A DNA stretch of 64,000 bases, from the NCBI RefSeq assembly GCF_900188065.1, contig NZ_FZNQ01000001.1, positions 248,001-312,000 of the forward strand. The letters are read 5' to 3'. The stretch's first letter is position 1; the number at the start of each line of letters is the position of its first letter. The translations under genes were made by a program, and so were the position numbers. The stretch comes from Halorubrum vacuolatum. Its GTDB lineage: Archaea; Halobacteriota; Halobacteria; Halobacteriales; Haloferacaceae. The notes under the pieces are model-generated. The model had not been told where the DNA came from, ran no database searches, and was given only the letters and a program-made list of their open reading frames with translations. Shown here in pieces: positions 8,335 through 17,357 of the stretch.

Positions 8335-9210
8335 GCTCACGACGTAGATGCCGGCCGCCATCATCGCCCCGCCGAGCAGGAAGCCGGTGCCGAGCGGCTC
8401 CCCGAGGAAGGCCGCACCCAGCGCCGCGCCGACAACGGGCTGGGCGAAGAGGAACACCGCGACCGTGCCGGCATCGAGATACTCCAGGCCTTTATACCAG
8501 CAGTACCACGCGACCGCGGTGCCGGCGACGCCGAGGTAGACGATGGCCGCGAGCACCGGGAGCGTGAACGCATCGAGGCCGATCGAGGCGTCGGTGAAGT
8601 GGAGTTCGAGGGGGACGGCGAGCGCGAACAGCGGGACGACGAGGGCGGTGGAGTACGTCGCCGTCTCCAGCGCCGAGTACCGGCGGATCAGCGGCGCGCC
8701 CCAGACGGTGTATCCCGCCCAGGTGACGCTCGCGAGCACGAGCATCGCGATCCCGACGCCGGCACCTGCACCGAGCGTCGAGGGGTCGTGTCGGCCGGCG
8801 ACCACCACGGCGGTGCCGACGAGCGCGGCGAGGACGCCGGCGGCACGGCGGAACGTTACCGATTCGCCCAGCACGAGCACGCCCATGAGGACGGTGAAAA
8901 CCGGCGTCGTGACGGTGATCAGCGAGCCCTCGCCGGCGGTCGTGAGGTCCGTTCCGAGAAACTGCGTCGCCAGCGAGACGGCGAGCCAGATGGCGATCAC
9001 GCCGAAGCCGTACCAGTCACGCCGCGAGAAGGAGCGGTCGGGATAGTAGCGCCGAACCACGACGAGTAACGTCGCCGCGCCGAGCGAGACGCGAATGAAC
9101 GCGAGCGTGATCGGCGGGATGGCCGCGAAGGTCCACTTGCTCACGACGTAGAGGCCGCCCCAGAGAACGGCGGCGACGAGCGGAGCGAACGCCCACGGCG
9201 TCCGTCGCAT
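8308..9210 (-). CDS. EamA/DMT-family transporter
   Basis: A 300-residue membrane protein with ten hydrophobic segments in two similar halves, the layout of the drug/metabolite (10-TMS) transporter family. Typical features are the first helix WGGLYVVSKWTFA, the mid-protein FLGTDLTTAGEGSLITVTTPVF and the second-half SALETATYSTALVVPL and LEYLDAGTVAVFLFAQPVVGA. The ATG at 9210 is preferred over a GTG nine codons upstream. The substrate is unknown; relatives export amino acids or metabolites. It is transcribed alone. Confidence 0.82.
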   Translation of the reverse strand: MRRTPWAFAPLVAAVLWGGLYVVSKWTFAAIPPITLAFIRVSLGAATLLVVVRRYYPDRSFSRRDWYGFGVIAIWLAVSLATQFLGTDLTTAGEGSLITVTTPVFTVLMGVLVLGESVTFRRAAGVLAALVGTAVVVAGRHDPSTLGAGAGVGIAMLVLASVTWAGYTVWGAPLIRRYSALETATYSTALVVPLFALAVPLELHFTDASIGLDAFTLPVLAAIVYLGVAGTAVAWYCWYKGLEYLDAGTVAVFLFAQPVVGAALGAAFLGEPLGTGFLLGGAMMAAGIYVVSTDRVDEGA

Positions 9211-9260
9211 CGAACGAGACCGACGCACGTCGGTCACGGATCCCCGTGGGCTCGCCGCGT

Positions 9261-9350
9261 GGAGGTCGATCGGTCGATGGAAGTCGGTCGATCGGCGGGG
9301 GTCGATCGATCGATGGAAGTCGGTCGATCAACAGGAGTCGGTCTATCAGT
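9261..9350. repeat. Degenerate tandem repeat, about 18-bp units, 36-bp higher-order period
   Basis: About five imperfect units built on GGAAGTCGGTCGATC occur between 9261 and 9350. A longer period of 36 bp is visible because GTCGATCGNTCGATGGAAG starts at both 9265 and 9301. It lies in the gap between the divergently placed starts/ends of the EamA gene and the 3' end of the glutamine amidotransferase gene and shows no coding character. Confidence 0.75.
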
Positions 9351-9367
9351 GGGAGACGACACGGCGA

Positions 9368-10093
9368 TCAGTCGTCGCCGGCGGCCCGGACGGCGTGGCG
9401 ATCGGTTTCATCGGCGCGGACAGCCCGTGCGTACGCGACGAAGTTGTCGAAGATCGATTTGACCGCACAGGCCGCCTCGTACTGCGCCGAGTCGATCCCG
9501 GCGAGCACGTCGTCGACGCGTGCGTCGCCGAGCCGTTCGCGTTTTCCCTCGGTCACGTTGCGGGCCGTCTCGATGTCGTACTCCGGATGGAACTGGACGC
9601 CGAAACAGTGGCCCTGCCGGAACGCATGGACGCCGTACTCGTTTTCCGCAAGCAGGCGTGCGCCCGGCGGCAGGTCGACGACGGTGTCGCCGTGGGTGGT
9701 GAAGACGGTGAACTCCTCGGGGACGTCCGTGAAGAGCTCGTCGCCGCGATGGCGGACCGTGTTGTAGCCGATCTCGAAATCGTCCATGCCGGCGACCCGT
9801 CCGCCGAGCGCCTCCGCAAGCACCTGATGGCCGTAACAGACCCCGAGGATCGGGACGCCGTCCGCGGCCGCCTCGGCGACGTACTCGATGAGCGGCGGGA
9901 TCCATGGTTTATCCCAGTAGACCGAGGAGCGCGACCCCGTGATCACGACCCCGTCGAAGTCGGTGTGCTCCGGGAGGTGGCCGTCCGTTGCGTCGAACTC
10001 GGCGAGGTCCGCGTCGAGTTCCCGCCGGAAGTTCCGGCGCGTGTCCGCCCCGTCGTGGGCGGCGTTCAACAGCGCGAAGCGAAGCCGTGTCAT
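9368..10093 (-). CDS. Class I glutamine amidotransferase (GMP-synthase-like domain)
   Basis: A 241-residue stand-alone GATase1 domain. The catalytic triad is visible: Cys in GVCYGHQVLAEALGG, His and Glu in VQFHPEYDIE. The oxyanion segment ITGSRSSVYWDKPWI lies upstream as in GuaA-type domains. There is no synthetase partner next to it, so it is not the GuaA of GMP synthesis here. Relatives act as gamma-glutamyl peptidases or unassigned amidotransferases. The C-terminal 50 residues are a helical extension with Asp/Arg-rich end. Confidence 0.82.
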   Translation of the reverse strand: MTRLRFALLNAAHDGADTRRNFRRELDADLAEFDATDGHLPEHTDFDGVVITGSRSSVYWDKPWIPPLIEYVAEAAADGVPILGVCYGHQVLAEALGGRVAGMDDFEIGYNTVRHRGDELFTDVPEEFTVFTTHGDTVVDLPPGARLLAENEYGVHAFRQGHCFGVQFHPEYDIETARNVTEGKRERLGDARVDDVLAGIDSAQYEAACAVKSIFDNFVAYARAVRADETDRHAVRAAGDD

Positions 10094-10247
10094 TGTTCGC
10101 TGAAACGGTATGGCCGGTCAAAACCGTTGTGCCCACGCGAAACGCTACCGGGAGTTCGGACGGGATGGGCGGGGATGGAGCGGGCGAGGGGCGGAGACGG
10201 TGTGACGCAAGCGCTAAAACCAACCCCGCTCAATCGAAAACCGTCGA

Positions 10248-11054
10248 ATGCTAGGGTACGAACTGGGTGTCGTCCTCGCCGTCGGGATCTTCACGGCCGT
10301 CGTCTGCGGCGTGGGAACCCTTCCGTTCTTCTTCGTCGATGAAATAAGCGACCGGCTGACGGTCCTCCTCTGGGGGTTCGCCGGCGGCGTCATGCTCTTC
10401 GCGTCGCTGTTCGGGTTCATTTTCGAGGGCCTAGCGGAGGGGACGCTCGCGGAGGTCGGCATCGGCCTCCTCATCGGCGTCGTGGTCGTCGTCGTCGCGG
10501 ACCGACTGATCAGGGGTCACGAGTTCGCCCCGCGCGAGATGGCCGAGGCGGACTTCAAAAAACTCGTGCTGATCGTCGGCGTGTTGACCGTCCACAGCTT
10601 TCCCGAGGGGGTCGCGTTGGGGGTCGCGTTCGCGGACCTCGGGATCGAAGGCGATCTCGTGCTCGGCGGGCTCGCGATCCCTTCACTGGCGGTGTTTATT
10701 ACCGTCGCCATTTCCCTCCAGAACATCCCCGAGGGCCTCGCCGTCGCGATCCCGTTAAAAACGTTCGGCGTGCCGAACTGGCAGATCTTCGGGTGGGCGG
10801 TCTTTACGAGCATTCCCCAGCCGCTCGGCGCGGGGATCGCGTACGTCTTCGTCGTGTTGGCACGGGAGTTCCTCCCTTACGGATTCGGCTTCGCCGCCGG
10901 GGCGATGATCTATCTCGTCCTCCACGACCTCTTCCCGGACGCGCTCGAACACGGCCGTGAGGCCGGCCTGGTAAACGGCGGCCGTCGACAGCTGCTCATC
11001 GGCATCGCCCTCGGCGTCGTGCTCATGGCGCCCATTCTGATACTCACCGAGTGA
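10248..11054 (+). CDS. ZIP family metal transporter
   Basis: A 268-residue membrane protein with eight hydrophobic segments. The paired metal-site helices are present: HSFPEGVALGVAF and QNIPEGLAVAIPL, where His, Glu and Asn residues form the binuclear metal centre of ZIP proteins. It should import divalent metals such as zinc, or iron or manganese. The charged His-containing loop usually found between helices 3 and 4 is short here. No metal regulator is adjacent. Confidence 0.88.
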   Translation: MLGYELGVVLAVGIFTAVVCGVGTLPFFFVDEISDRLTVLLWGFAGGVMLFASLFGFIFEGLAEGTLAEVGIGLLIGVVVVVVADRLIRGHEFAPREMAEADFKKLVLIVGVLTVHSFPEGVALGVAFADLGIEGDLVLGGLAIPSLAVFITVAISLQNIPEGLAVAIPLKTFGVPNWQIFGWAVFTSIPQPLGAGIAYVFVVLAREFLPYGFGFAAGAMIYLVLHDLFPDALEHGREAGLVNGGRRQLLIGIALGVVLMAPILILTE

Positions 11055-11181
11055 GCGAGACGGCGGTCCGACTGACGCCTGATGGTGTTGGCTGACGTCC
11101 GTCGGTGCCGGTCGGTGCCGGCAGAGGTCATCTTCGGCCGCCCGACGGTGGTTTTAGGACGCTGCCGTCCGTATCCCGATC

Positions 11182-11631
11182 ATGAAGGTCACGGGGCCGT
11201 GGGACCGGCACCGAATCGACGAGTTCCTCGAAGGTGCCCGCATTCCCGTCCGGATCGGCTGTCGCACGCCCGCCGGCGACCCGTGGATCGTCTCGTTGTG
11301 GTTCGCGTGGGACGGCACTATCCACTGTGCGACCGGCGCGAATGCGGACCTCATCGGATTCCTCTCCCACGACGACCACGTCTCCTTCGAGATCTCGACG
11401 AACGATCCGCCCTATCGGGGCGTTCGTGGGCGCGGGACCGCAACGGTTGAGCCCGACATCGAGAAGACACAGCTTCGTGCCCTGTTCGACCGCTACCTCG
11501 GCGGCACCGATAGCGATCTCGGCAGGCGATTGCTCCGACCTGAACGGGAGGAGATACACATCCGCATCGAGCCCGAGCGGCTCCATACGTGGGATTTCAC
11601 GGGCCGGATGCCGTCGTCGCCAACCCAGTAG
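11182..11631 (+). CDS. Pyridoxamine 5'-phosphate oxidase-fold protein
   Basis: A 149-residue split-barrel protein. The pattern IPVRIGCRTPAGDPWIVSLWFAWDG, then CATGANADLIGFLSHDDHVSFEI and GVRGRGTATVE is that of the PNPOx-like FMN-binding superfamily. Haloarchaea have many such small proteins, which may bind FMN, heme or F420. No specific substrate can be named. It ends tail to tail with the TrmB-type gene, separated by a short tandem repeat. Confidence 0.75.
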   Translation: MKVTGPWDRHRIDEFLEGARIPVRIGCRTPAGDPWIVSLWFAWDGTIHCATGANADLIGFLSHDDHVSFEISTNDPPYRGVRGRGTATVEPDIEKTQLRALFDRYLGGTDSDLGRRLLRPEREEIHIRIEPERLHTWDFTGRMPSSPTQ

Positions 11632-11636
11632 ACGCC

Positions 11637-11685
11637 GGGAGTTCGACCGTCCGAACGCGGAGGGAGTTCGACCGTCCGAACGCGG
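11637..11685. repeat. 25-bp tandem duplication in a convergent gap
   Basis: GGGAGTTCGACCGTCCGAAC starts at 11637 and again at 11662. The two copies are nearly perfect and lie between the stop codons of the PPOX-type gene and the TrmB-type gene. The period is not a multiple of three. Confidence 0.88.
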
Positions 11686-11692
11686 GAGGCGA

Positions 11693-12499
11693 TCAATCGA
11701 AGCTGAGCGGCTTCGCCTCCGCCCACCGCGGCTCGAACTCCGCGGCCACGTTCGTCGCGAACTCGACGTCTTTTAAATCGATCATCGCGAACGGCTCCTC
11801 CTCGGAGAGCGGATGTGGCACCTCGATACAGACCTCGATGCCGTCGAAGACGTTGAACGTTCCCGTGACGTCCGGAGCGGTCCGCACCTGAAACCCCTCG
11901 GTTTCGGCCAGCGTCGCGGTGTACCGACGACCGACGCTTCGTGGAAGCTCGTCGACCGCCGTCGGCGAGAGCAGTACCCGAACCGTCACGCCGCGATCGA
12001 GTGCGTCCTCAAGCGCCGCCGTCACCCGATCGCCGACGGTTCCCAGATCGAGACCCGCCGCCGGCGCGCCCGCGACGACGATCACGTCGCGCTCGGCGGC
12101 CGCGATCCGTTCGAGCAGCAGGTCGATCGTCTCCTCCGCACCGAGCGCCGCGGTCCAGAACCCGCTGTCGACTGGTTCACCGGATTCGAGCTCCGTTTCG
12201 AGCTCGGAGACGACCTCCTCGTACTGTTCCACCTGCGCTTCGAGTTCGCGTTTCCGTTCCGAAAGGAGCCGATCGAGCGCGGCATCGGGCTCGACGGCGA
12301 CGTATTTTTTCGGGCGGCTTGCGGCCTGACTGCGAACGAGGGTGTGACCCTCCAAGCTGTTGAGCACGTCATAGATCCGGCCCATCGGGACCTCGCTCGC
12401 CCGTGAAAGCTCTTTTGCGGTCGTCGGACCGGTCCGTAGCAACGCCCGATAGGCACGGGATTCGTACTCCGAGAGCCCGAGGTCACGTAGGGATGCCAT
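11693..12499 (-). CDS. TrmB family transcriptional regulator
   Basis: A 268-residue regulator. The N-terminal winged helix (residues 4-70) contains LSEYESRAYRALLRTGPTTAKEL and the recognition segment VPMGRIYDVLNSLE. A coiled coil follows (about 80-120) and then the TrmB C-terminal effector domain, which binds sugars or other metabolites in characterised members. The ATG at 12499 fits a leaderless transcript, since a TATA box (TTTTTATCC on this strand, centre near 12524) is 25 nt upstream. Its regulon is not identifiable; no sugar genes are next to it. Confidence 0.86.
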   Translation of the reverse strand: MASLRDLGLSEYESRAYRALLRTGPTTAKELSRASEVPMGRIYDVLNSLEGHTLVRSQAASRPKKYVAVEPDAALDRLLSERKRELEAQVEQYEEVVSELETELESGEPVDSGFWTAALGAEETIDLLLERIAAAERDVIVVAGAPAAGLDLGTVGDRVTAALEDALDRGVTVRVLLSPTAVDELPRSVGRRYTATLAETEGFQVRTAPDVTGTFNVFDGIEVCIEVPHPLSEEEPFAMIDLKDVEFATNVAAEFEPRWAEAKPLSFD

Positions 12500-12610
12500 G
12501 GGGTAGTATTTGCTGAGGAGGATAAAAACACACCGACAGTTTACACGTGGAGCGCGTGGTCGCAGTGGTCCTTCCCGTGCCGGTTCGACAACCACCCGCT
12601 ACCACGTGTT

Positions 12611-14287
12611 TCAACCGTTGTTCGGACGCGACGATATCGTCTCCGTGACACGGCCCATCAACTCGTCCGGCGTTGTCGCCGCCGCTGAGACGGATCCATC
12701 GGCGAAAACCACGGCTTCCCCCTCATCGACGGGTTCGGGCGTCGGCGCGTCCGCACGATGGGCGTTCGGGACGACGACCTTCTCGTGATCGGCGACCCGC
12801 CAGGCGGCCCGGTGGAGATCACTCCCCGGTTCGGTGCCAACGACGACGACGGTCGTGCCACGGAGGAGGCGGCCGGCGAGGCTACCGTAGCCGGCCACCT
12901 GGACGCCGAGCCGTTCGGTCGCGCCCGCGAACGCCTCGGCGGTCTCGCGGGCGACCTCACGGTAGCGCTCCTCGCCGGTCAGCGCCGCGAGGTCACAGAG
13001 CGCGGTCGCCATCTCCACGTTGCCGTCGAGCGGACGGAACGGTCTGTCGAGCAGCCCCGCACCGGATCGGGGGCCGTCGACGAACGAGCCGTCGACGTGC
13101 AACTCCTCGATGGCCCGGTCGGCGACCGTGCGGGCGATCTCGGCACCCTCACCGAGCACGCCGGCGGCACGGGTGTAGGCGGCGACGACGCGCGCGGCGT
13201 CCTCCAAGAGGTCCGTCTCGCCGACCTCGTCGCCGGCGCGGTAGCGCGTGACGGCACCCGTCTCGGCGTCGATGAGGTCGCGTTCGAGGCCCGCGAGGAT
13301 CCGTTCGGCGTACTCACGTGGGCGGTCCGCATCCGTGTACGCCGCGAACGTGAGCAGCGCGTCCGCCGCGAGCGCGTTGCCGCCGGCGTAGACGGTGAGG
13401 TCCCGGCGGGGGGGATCCAGTTCCGCCCGCTCGTCGGCCGGGGCCGCGTAGTAGGCGCGTCCGAGTCCCGGCCCGAGGCTGCCGCCGACGCCGTAGCCCG
13501 TCCAGAGGTCATCGGTGAGGAAGCCGATCGCGTCCGCCGCCGGGTCGCGATAGGCCGCCTCGCCCGTATAGAGGTAGGCGTTCGCGAAGGCGCGCGTCAC
13601 GGCCGCGTTCGTATCTATCGGCTTCTCGTAGGCGACATCAGCCCATTCACGGGTGCCGGCGAAGCGGAAGAAGCCGCCGTCGACGTCATCCGCGAGGTGA
13701 TCCCGGACGGCATCGAGCGTCCGGAGCGCCCGTTGTCGATCACGTTTGAGCGCGAACTCGACGGTCCGGGGGAGCGGAAACTTCGCGTCCGTCCCCCAGC
13801 CGGCGTGCTCATCGTCGTATTTGACCTCCAGTTGGCCCGCGAGGTGGCCCTCGATCGCCTCGCTCACCTCCCCACGTGGCGGCAGGTCGGCATCGAGCGC
13901 TCTGGGAACACGTCCGGCCCCCCGGCCCTTTTCGTTCCACATTTGACGGACCGATTCGAGCACCCCCCGCATCCCGTCGGGGGCGAGGTAGCCGGCACCG
14001 GTGAGCAGCTCGCCCGTCGGCGTCAGGAAGGCGGTCGTGGGAAACCCGCCCATGTTGTAGCGCTCGCGGACGCGGGGGTTGCGGTCGACGTCGACGCGGA
14101 TGGGGACGAACCCCTCGTTGACGTTCGCGGCGATCCGTGGCTCCGCGTAGGTCGTCGCGTCCATCTCGTGACAGCCCGTACACCACGTCGCCGACAGCGA
14201 GAGCAACACGGGGCGGTTCGACGACGCCGCCTCGGCGAACGCCTCCGGTCCCCACTCGCGCCACTCGACGTACGTCCCGTCGGTCAT
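12611..14287 (-). CDS. Thioredoxin-fold DUF255 (YyaL-like) protein
   Basis: A 558-residue protein with an N-terminal thioredoxin-like DUF255 domain (residues 1-140) carrying the redox motif WCTGC and a cis-proline loop GGFPTTAFLTP, followed by an alpha/alpha-toroid region similar to six-hairpin glycosidases. It belongs to the SPATA20/YyaL group, whose biochemical role is not well settled. The ATG at 14287 is chosen because residues upstream lack coding character. It is divergent from a lipoprotein gene. Confidence 0.8.
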   Translation of the reverse strand: MTDGTYVEWREWGPEAFAEAASSNRPVLLSLSATWCTGCHEMDATTYAEPRIAANVNEGFVPIRVDVDRNPRVRERYNMGGFPTTAFLTPTGELLTGAGYLAPDGMRGVLESVRQMWNEKGRGAGRVPRALDADLPPRGEVSEAIEGHLAGQLEVKYDDEHAGWGTDAKFPLPRTVEFALKRDRQRALRTLDAVRDHLADDVDGGFFRFAGTREWADVAYEKPIDTNAAVTRAFANAYLYTGEAAYRDPAADAIGFLTDDLWTGYGVGGSLGPGLGRAYYAAPADERAELDPPRRDLTVYAGGNALAADALLTFAAYTDADRPREYAERILAGLERDLIDAETGAVTRYRAGDEVGETDLLEDAARVVAAYTRAAGVLGEGAEIARTVADRAIEELHVDGSFVDGPRSGAGLLDRPFRPLDGNVEMATALCDLAALTGEERYREVARETAEAFAGATERLGVQVAGYGSLAGRLLRGTTVVVVGTEPGSDLHRAAWRVADHEKVVVPNAHRADAPTPEPVDEGEAVVFADGSVSAAATTPDELMGRVTETISSRPNNG

Positions 14288-14429
14288 GCCCTCGGGTCGG
14301 GGTCGCCCGCGGGTAAGCGCTTCGAGAGCGTTCCGGTTGACGACACACGATCCGGCAGGTGATCGATACGAGCCGAAGCCGGGGTCCTCCGGCAGGAAAC
14401 ACTTATGCCCGCTCCACGTACCGGCGCGT

Positions 14430-15029
14430 ATGACACGGCTCACACGGCGGACGGGTATGCGGCGGCTGGCCGCGCTCGCGTTCCTCCCGCTTGCCGCCTG
14501 CATCGACGAGCCGGGTGACGGCGCGGACGACGGTGAACCGGACGATGAAAACGGCGACCCGGCCGCGTCGCTTACGACGGACGTACATCACGTGGACGCG
14601 TGGTCGGTCGGCCTCGACTGGGACTATCGGGAGCGCCCGGGGGTCTGTCTCCTCATTGAGGACCCGGACGATGCAGTCCCACTACTGGAGGACGTCGGTG
14701 AGGGGACCGAGGCGTTCGTGCGGGAGACCGACTTTTCGGAGTCGGCGCTTTTATACGTCGAATCGATCGGCCCCGACGCGTGTCACGACCGGCTGGCGTT
14801 CGAGGAGTTCTCGTTGGAGAAGGGCACCGTCGTCGGCGAGGCCGCCGTGGTCGGCACCGCCGATGACGACGAGGTCTGTAGCACCGTGCTCACCTACCCA
14901 CGGGCGTTCGTCCGGGTGACCGCCGACCCGCTTCCGGCGGCCGCCGAGATCACGCTGACGGACGGCAACGGCGAGCAGGGAACCGTTCGATCCGACGACG
15001 ACGCCGTCGAGCCCGACCCGGCCGATTGA
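14430..15029 (+). CDS. Predicted lipoprotein, uncharacterised
   Basis: A 199-residue protein with a basic N-terminus (MTRLTRRTGMRRLA), a hydrophobic stretch and a lipobox LAAC, followed by an acidic linker. This suggests a surface-anchored lipoprotein; the twin arginines are present but the Tat consensus is weak. A TATA-like CACTTATG centred near 14404 is 26 nt before the ATG, so the transcript is probably leaderless. Four or more cysteines lie in the mature part (GVCLL, DACHD, EVCST), perhaps forming disulfides. No known domain is recognised. Confidence 0.65.
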   Translation: MTRLTRRTGMRRLAALAFLPLAACIDEPGDGADDGEPDDENGDPAASLTTDVHHVDAWSVGLDWDYRERPGVCLLIEDPDDAVPLLEDVGEGTEAFVRETDFSESALLYVESIGPDACHDRLAFEEFSLEKGTVVGEAAVVGTADDDEVCSTVLTYPRAFVRVTADPLPAAAEITLTDGNGEQGTVRSDDDAVEPDPAD

Positions 15030-15091
15030 GCCGGTCGCACCGAGCGCGCTCGTCGGAAACCACTTTACCGTCGCGCCGAATGGGTCGGGAC

Positions 15092-15520
15092 ATGACCGAC
15101 CTGATGGCGCGTCCAGTAATCCCGGTCGCGAACGAGACCGACGCGGAGACGACGTATGCCGCGGCAGCACCCTATCTCGACCCGGATTCGCGGCCGCTGC
15201 TCGTCAACGTGATCGAGAAGGCGGGCGGCGCGCCCGACAAAGCGAGCGTCGAGCAACGCCGGGAGGTCGCCGAGGCGGCGTTCGCGGCGTTCGCCGAACT
15301 CGCCGCCGCCGACGGCGTCGCGGTCGACGAGGAGATCCGATACGACACGGATGTCGTCGACGCGATCGTCGGCGCCGCGACCGACTCCGACGGGACGGCG
15401 ATCGCGTTCGTCTCGCGGGGTGGCGGCCGGATCGTTCAGTTCCTCTCGGGCGGCGTTCGCTCGAAACTTATCGCTGACCCAACCCTTCCGGTCGTCGTGC
15501 TCCCGACCGTCGAAGGGTAA
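15092..15520 (+). CDS. Universal stress protein UspA-like
   Basis: A 142-residue single-domain protein with the Usp alpha/beta fold: the first strand RPVIPVANETDAE, helix AYAAAPYL region and LLVNVIEKAGGAPD. The phosphate-binding loop near the C-terminus, SRGGGRIVQFLSGGVRSKLI, is a variant of the ATP-binding G-2X-G-9X-G(S/T) motif. The ATG at 15092 is 26 nt downstream of the centre of ACTTTACC, favouring a leaderless start there rather than at the in-frame ATG at 15080. Confidence 0.75.
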   Translation: MTDLMARPVIPVANETDAETTYAAAAPYLDPDSRPLLVNVIEKAGGAPDKASVEQRREVAEAAFAAFAELAAADGVAVDEEIRYDTDVVDAIVGAATDSDGTAIAFVSRGGGRIVQFLSGGVRSKLIADPTLPVVVLPTVEG

Positions 15521-15563
15521 CGGGACGGTATCGATGCGACCGACGGCACTGGCGGCCCCGAGT

Positions 15564-15797
15564 TCACACCCCGTCGCTGCCACCCGCGGGACCGTCCTCG
15601 CGATGGAGGTAGAGGTAGATCAGGACGGGGATGATGGTGAACACGAGCGTCGCGAGGAACCACGCGATCGGCCACTTGCTCCCGCGCGCTTTCGCGTCCC
15701 GGTAGATCCAGATGGCAACCAGAAGGAGGATGCCGTACACCGCCACCGTCACGGGTAGCGACCAGATCACCCCAATTTCGACGGGAACCGGATTCAT
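15564..15797 (-). CDS. Small two-helix membrane protein
   Basis: A 77-residue protein with two hydrophobic helices (about residues 10-32 and 43-63) separated by a basic loop IYRDAKARGSKWP, and an acidic Gly-rich tail. The YRDAKARG motif between two helices occurs in small archaeal and bacterial membrane proteins of unknown role. The ATG at 15797 is chosen because upstream sequence is not coding-like. No function can be assigned. Confidence 0.65.
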   Translation of the reverse strand: MNPVPVEIGVIWSLPVTVAVYGILLLVAIWIYRDAKARGSKWPIAWFLATLVFTIIPVLIYLYLHREDGPAGGSDGV

Positions 15798-15870
15798 ACG
15801 CGGGATCCGACGGCGGGTAAAAAGAGCGTAGCGATCATTGCTGCGAGGGTATGGGGGCCGGCCCGGCCCC

Positions 15871-17211
15871 TCACCGCCAGGGCTGTGACTCCGCGGTGAG
15901 CTCGCCCGCGAGGTCACGCCGCATCGCGTCGGCCGGGTCTGCGACGTTCGCAAGCGCCCACATGAGCTTCACCTTCGCCGTGCCGGGGAGCGTGTCGCCG
16001 GCCTCGATCACGCCCGCATCGAGCAGGTCGCGTCCGGTGTCATAGACGCGATCGCAGACCCGGCCCTCCAGGCACTGGCTCGTCATGACCACGACCGTCC
16101 CGTCCGCGACGAGCGACTCGATCCGTGGGATGAGGTCGGTGTGGACGTGGCCGAGGCCCGTCCCCTCGATCACGACCCCCGCCTTCCCATCGAGGTAGTC
16201 CCACGCCGCGGGGTCCATCCCGGGCGTGAACTTCACGAGTTCGACGTCGCGTTCGAGATCGAGTGCGGTCTCGACCGCGGTGTTTCCATCCTCCTCCGGT
16301 CGAGGTGTCGGCTCCCGATTCCAGGTGATCGTCTCGTCGGCGGGGTCGCCGTCTTTGCCCGCCTCGCTGGCGGCGTCATATGGGATGATCCCGAGCGGCT
16401 TCGCGCCGACGGTCTCGAAGGCGTCACGTCGGGAGGTGTGGTTCTTCCGAACGCGGGTGCCACGGTGAAGCGCACAGGCGTCGTCGTCGGAGCTCGCGTG
16501 CATACAGACGAGCGTCTCGACGTGATCGGCCTTGGCGGCCTCGACGGCACAGACCGCGTTCATGACGTTGTCGGAGGAGGGACGGTCCGCCGAGCGCTGG
16601 CTCCCGGTGAAGACGACGGGGACCGGCACGTCGAGGGTGAACGAGAGCGCGGCGGCGGAGTACTGCATCGTGTCGGTGCCGTGCATGATGACGACCCCGT
16701 CCGCGCCGGCTGCGACCTCCTCGGCGACGGCCGCGGCGAGGTCGCGCCAGATGGAAGGGTCCATGTTCTCCGAGAGGATGTTGGCGACGACCCGCCCGCG
16801 GTAGTTCGCACGGCCGGCGAGTTCGGGGACGGCCCGGAGGACGTCCTCGGCGTCGAACTGCGCGGTGACCGCGCCGGTTCGATAGTCGACGGTGGAGGCG
16901 ATGGTGCCGCCGGTCGAGATGAGCGAGATCGTCGGCAGGTCGTCATCGAAGGTGATCTCGGAGGCGGCCGTCGCGGCGTCGCCCGGCTCGGCGGCCGCAT
17001 CGTCGCCAGCGGTCTCATCGGCCGATCCGCCGCCGTCGACGTCGCGTGCGCCCGACTCCAGCACCTCGACGGCCGCCTCCTCGCGGTCGATACCGACGTT
17101 GTAGCCGCCGTCGAGTTTGATCACGAGGTGATCCCGCGTGCTGGAGGGCAAGAGCACGCCCTCGTTCGTGACGTCCCCGCGGTCGACGCGGACGCGATCT
17201 CCCGGATGCAT
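15871..17211 (-). CDS. gatD: Glutamyl-tRNA(Gln) amidotransferase subunit D
   Basis: A 446-residue asparaginase-like subunit that releases ammonia for converting Glu-tRNA(Gln) to Gln-tRNA(Gln) with GatE, the archaeal route. After a small N-terminal barrel (MHPGDRVRVDRGDVTNEGVLL) there is an acidic Ala/Asp linker, then the asparaginase core with active-site motifs STGGTIAS and MHGTDTM. The ATG at 17211 is the family start; an upstream Met would add 29 unlike residues. GatE is not in the window. Confidence 0.9.
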   Translation of the reverse strand: MHPGDRVRVDRGDVTNEGVLLPSSTRDHLVIKLDGGYNVGIDREEAAVEVLESGARDVDGGGSADETAGDDAAAEPGDAATAASEITFDDDLPTISLISTGGTIASTVDYRTGAVTAQFDAEDVLRAVPELAGRANYRGRVVANILSENMDPSIWRDLAAAVAEEVAAGADGVVIMHGTDTMQYSAAALSFTLDVPVPVVFTGSQRSADRPSSDNVMNAVCAVEAAKADHVETLVCMHASSDDDACALHRGTRVRKNHTSRRDAFETVGAKPLGIIPYDAASEAGKDGDPADETITWNREPTPRPEEDGNTAVETALDLERDVELVKFTPGMDPAAWDYLDGKAGVVIEGTGLGHVHTDLIPRIESLVADGTVVVMTSQCLEGRVCDRVYDTGRDLLDAGVIEAGDTLPGTAKVKLMWALANVADPADAMRRDLAGELTAESQPWR

Positions 17212-17357
17212 GCCCCCGGATTTCGGTTCGGCGGACTTGAATCCAACCGTTCGCGGGCGGCGGTGGGCATCACCATCGTCATTTTCGGTATCGTTCACTC
17301 GCTCGCTCCAATACGCGACGACACAAGATTCTTAACCACTTTTTACGAACGGTCGCT

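Noticed and set aside
12758-14362. A 534-codon open frame on the plus strand opposite the DUF255 gene
   Set aside because: It is antisense to a gene with a clear WCTGC thioredoxin motif; its own translation is Arg/Asp/Val-rich without domains, as expected from GC-rich shadows.
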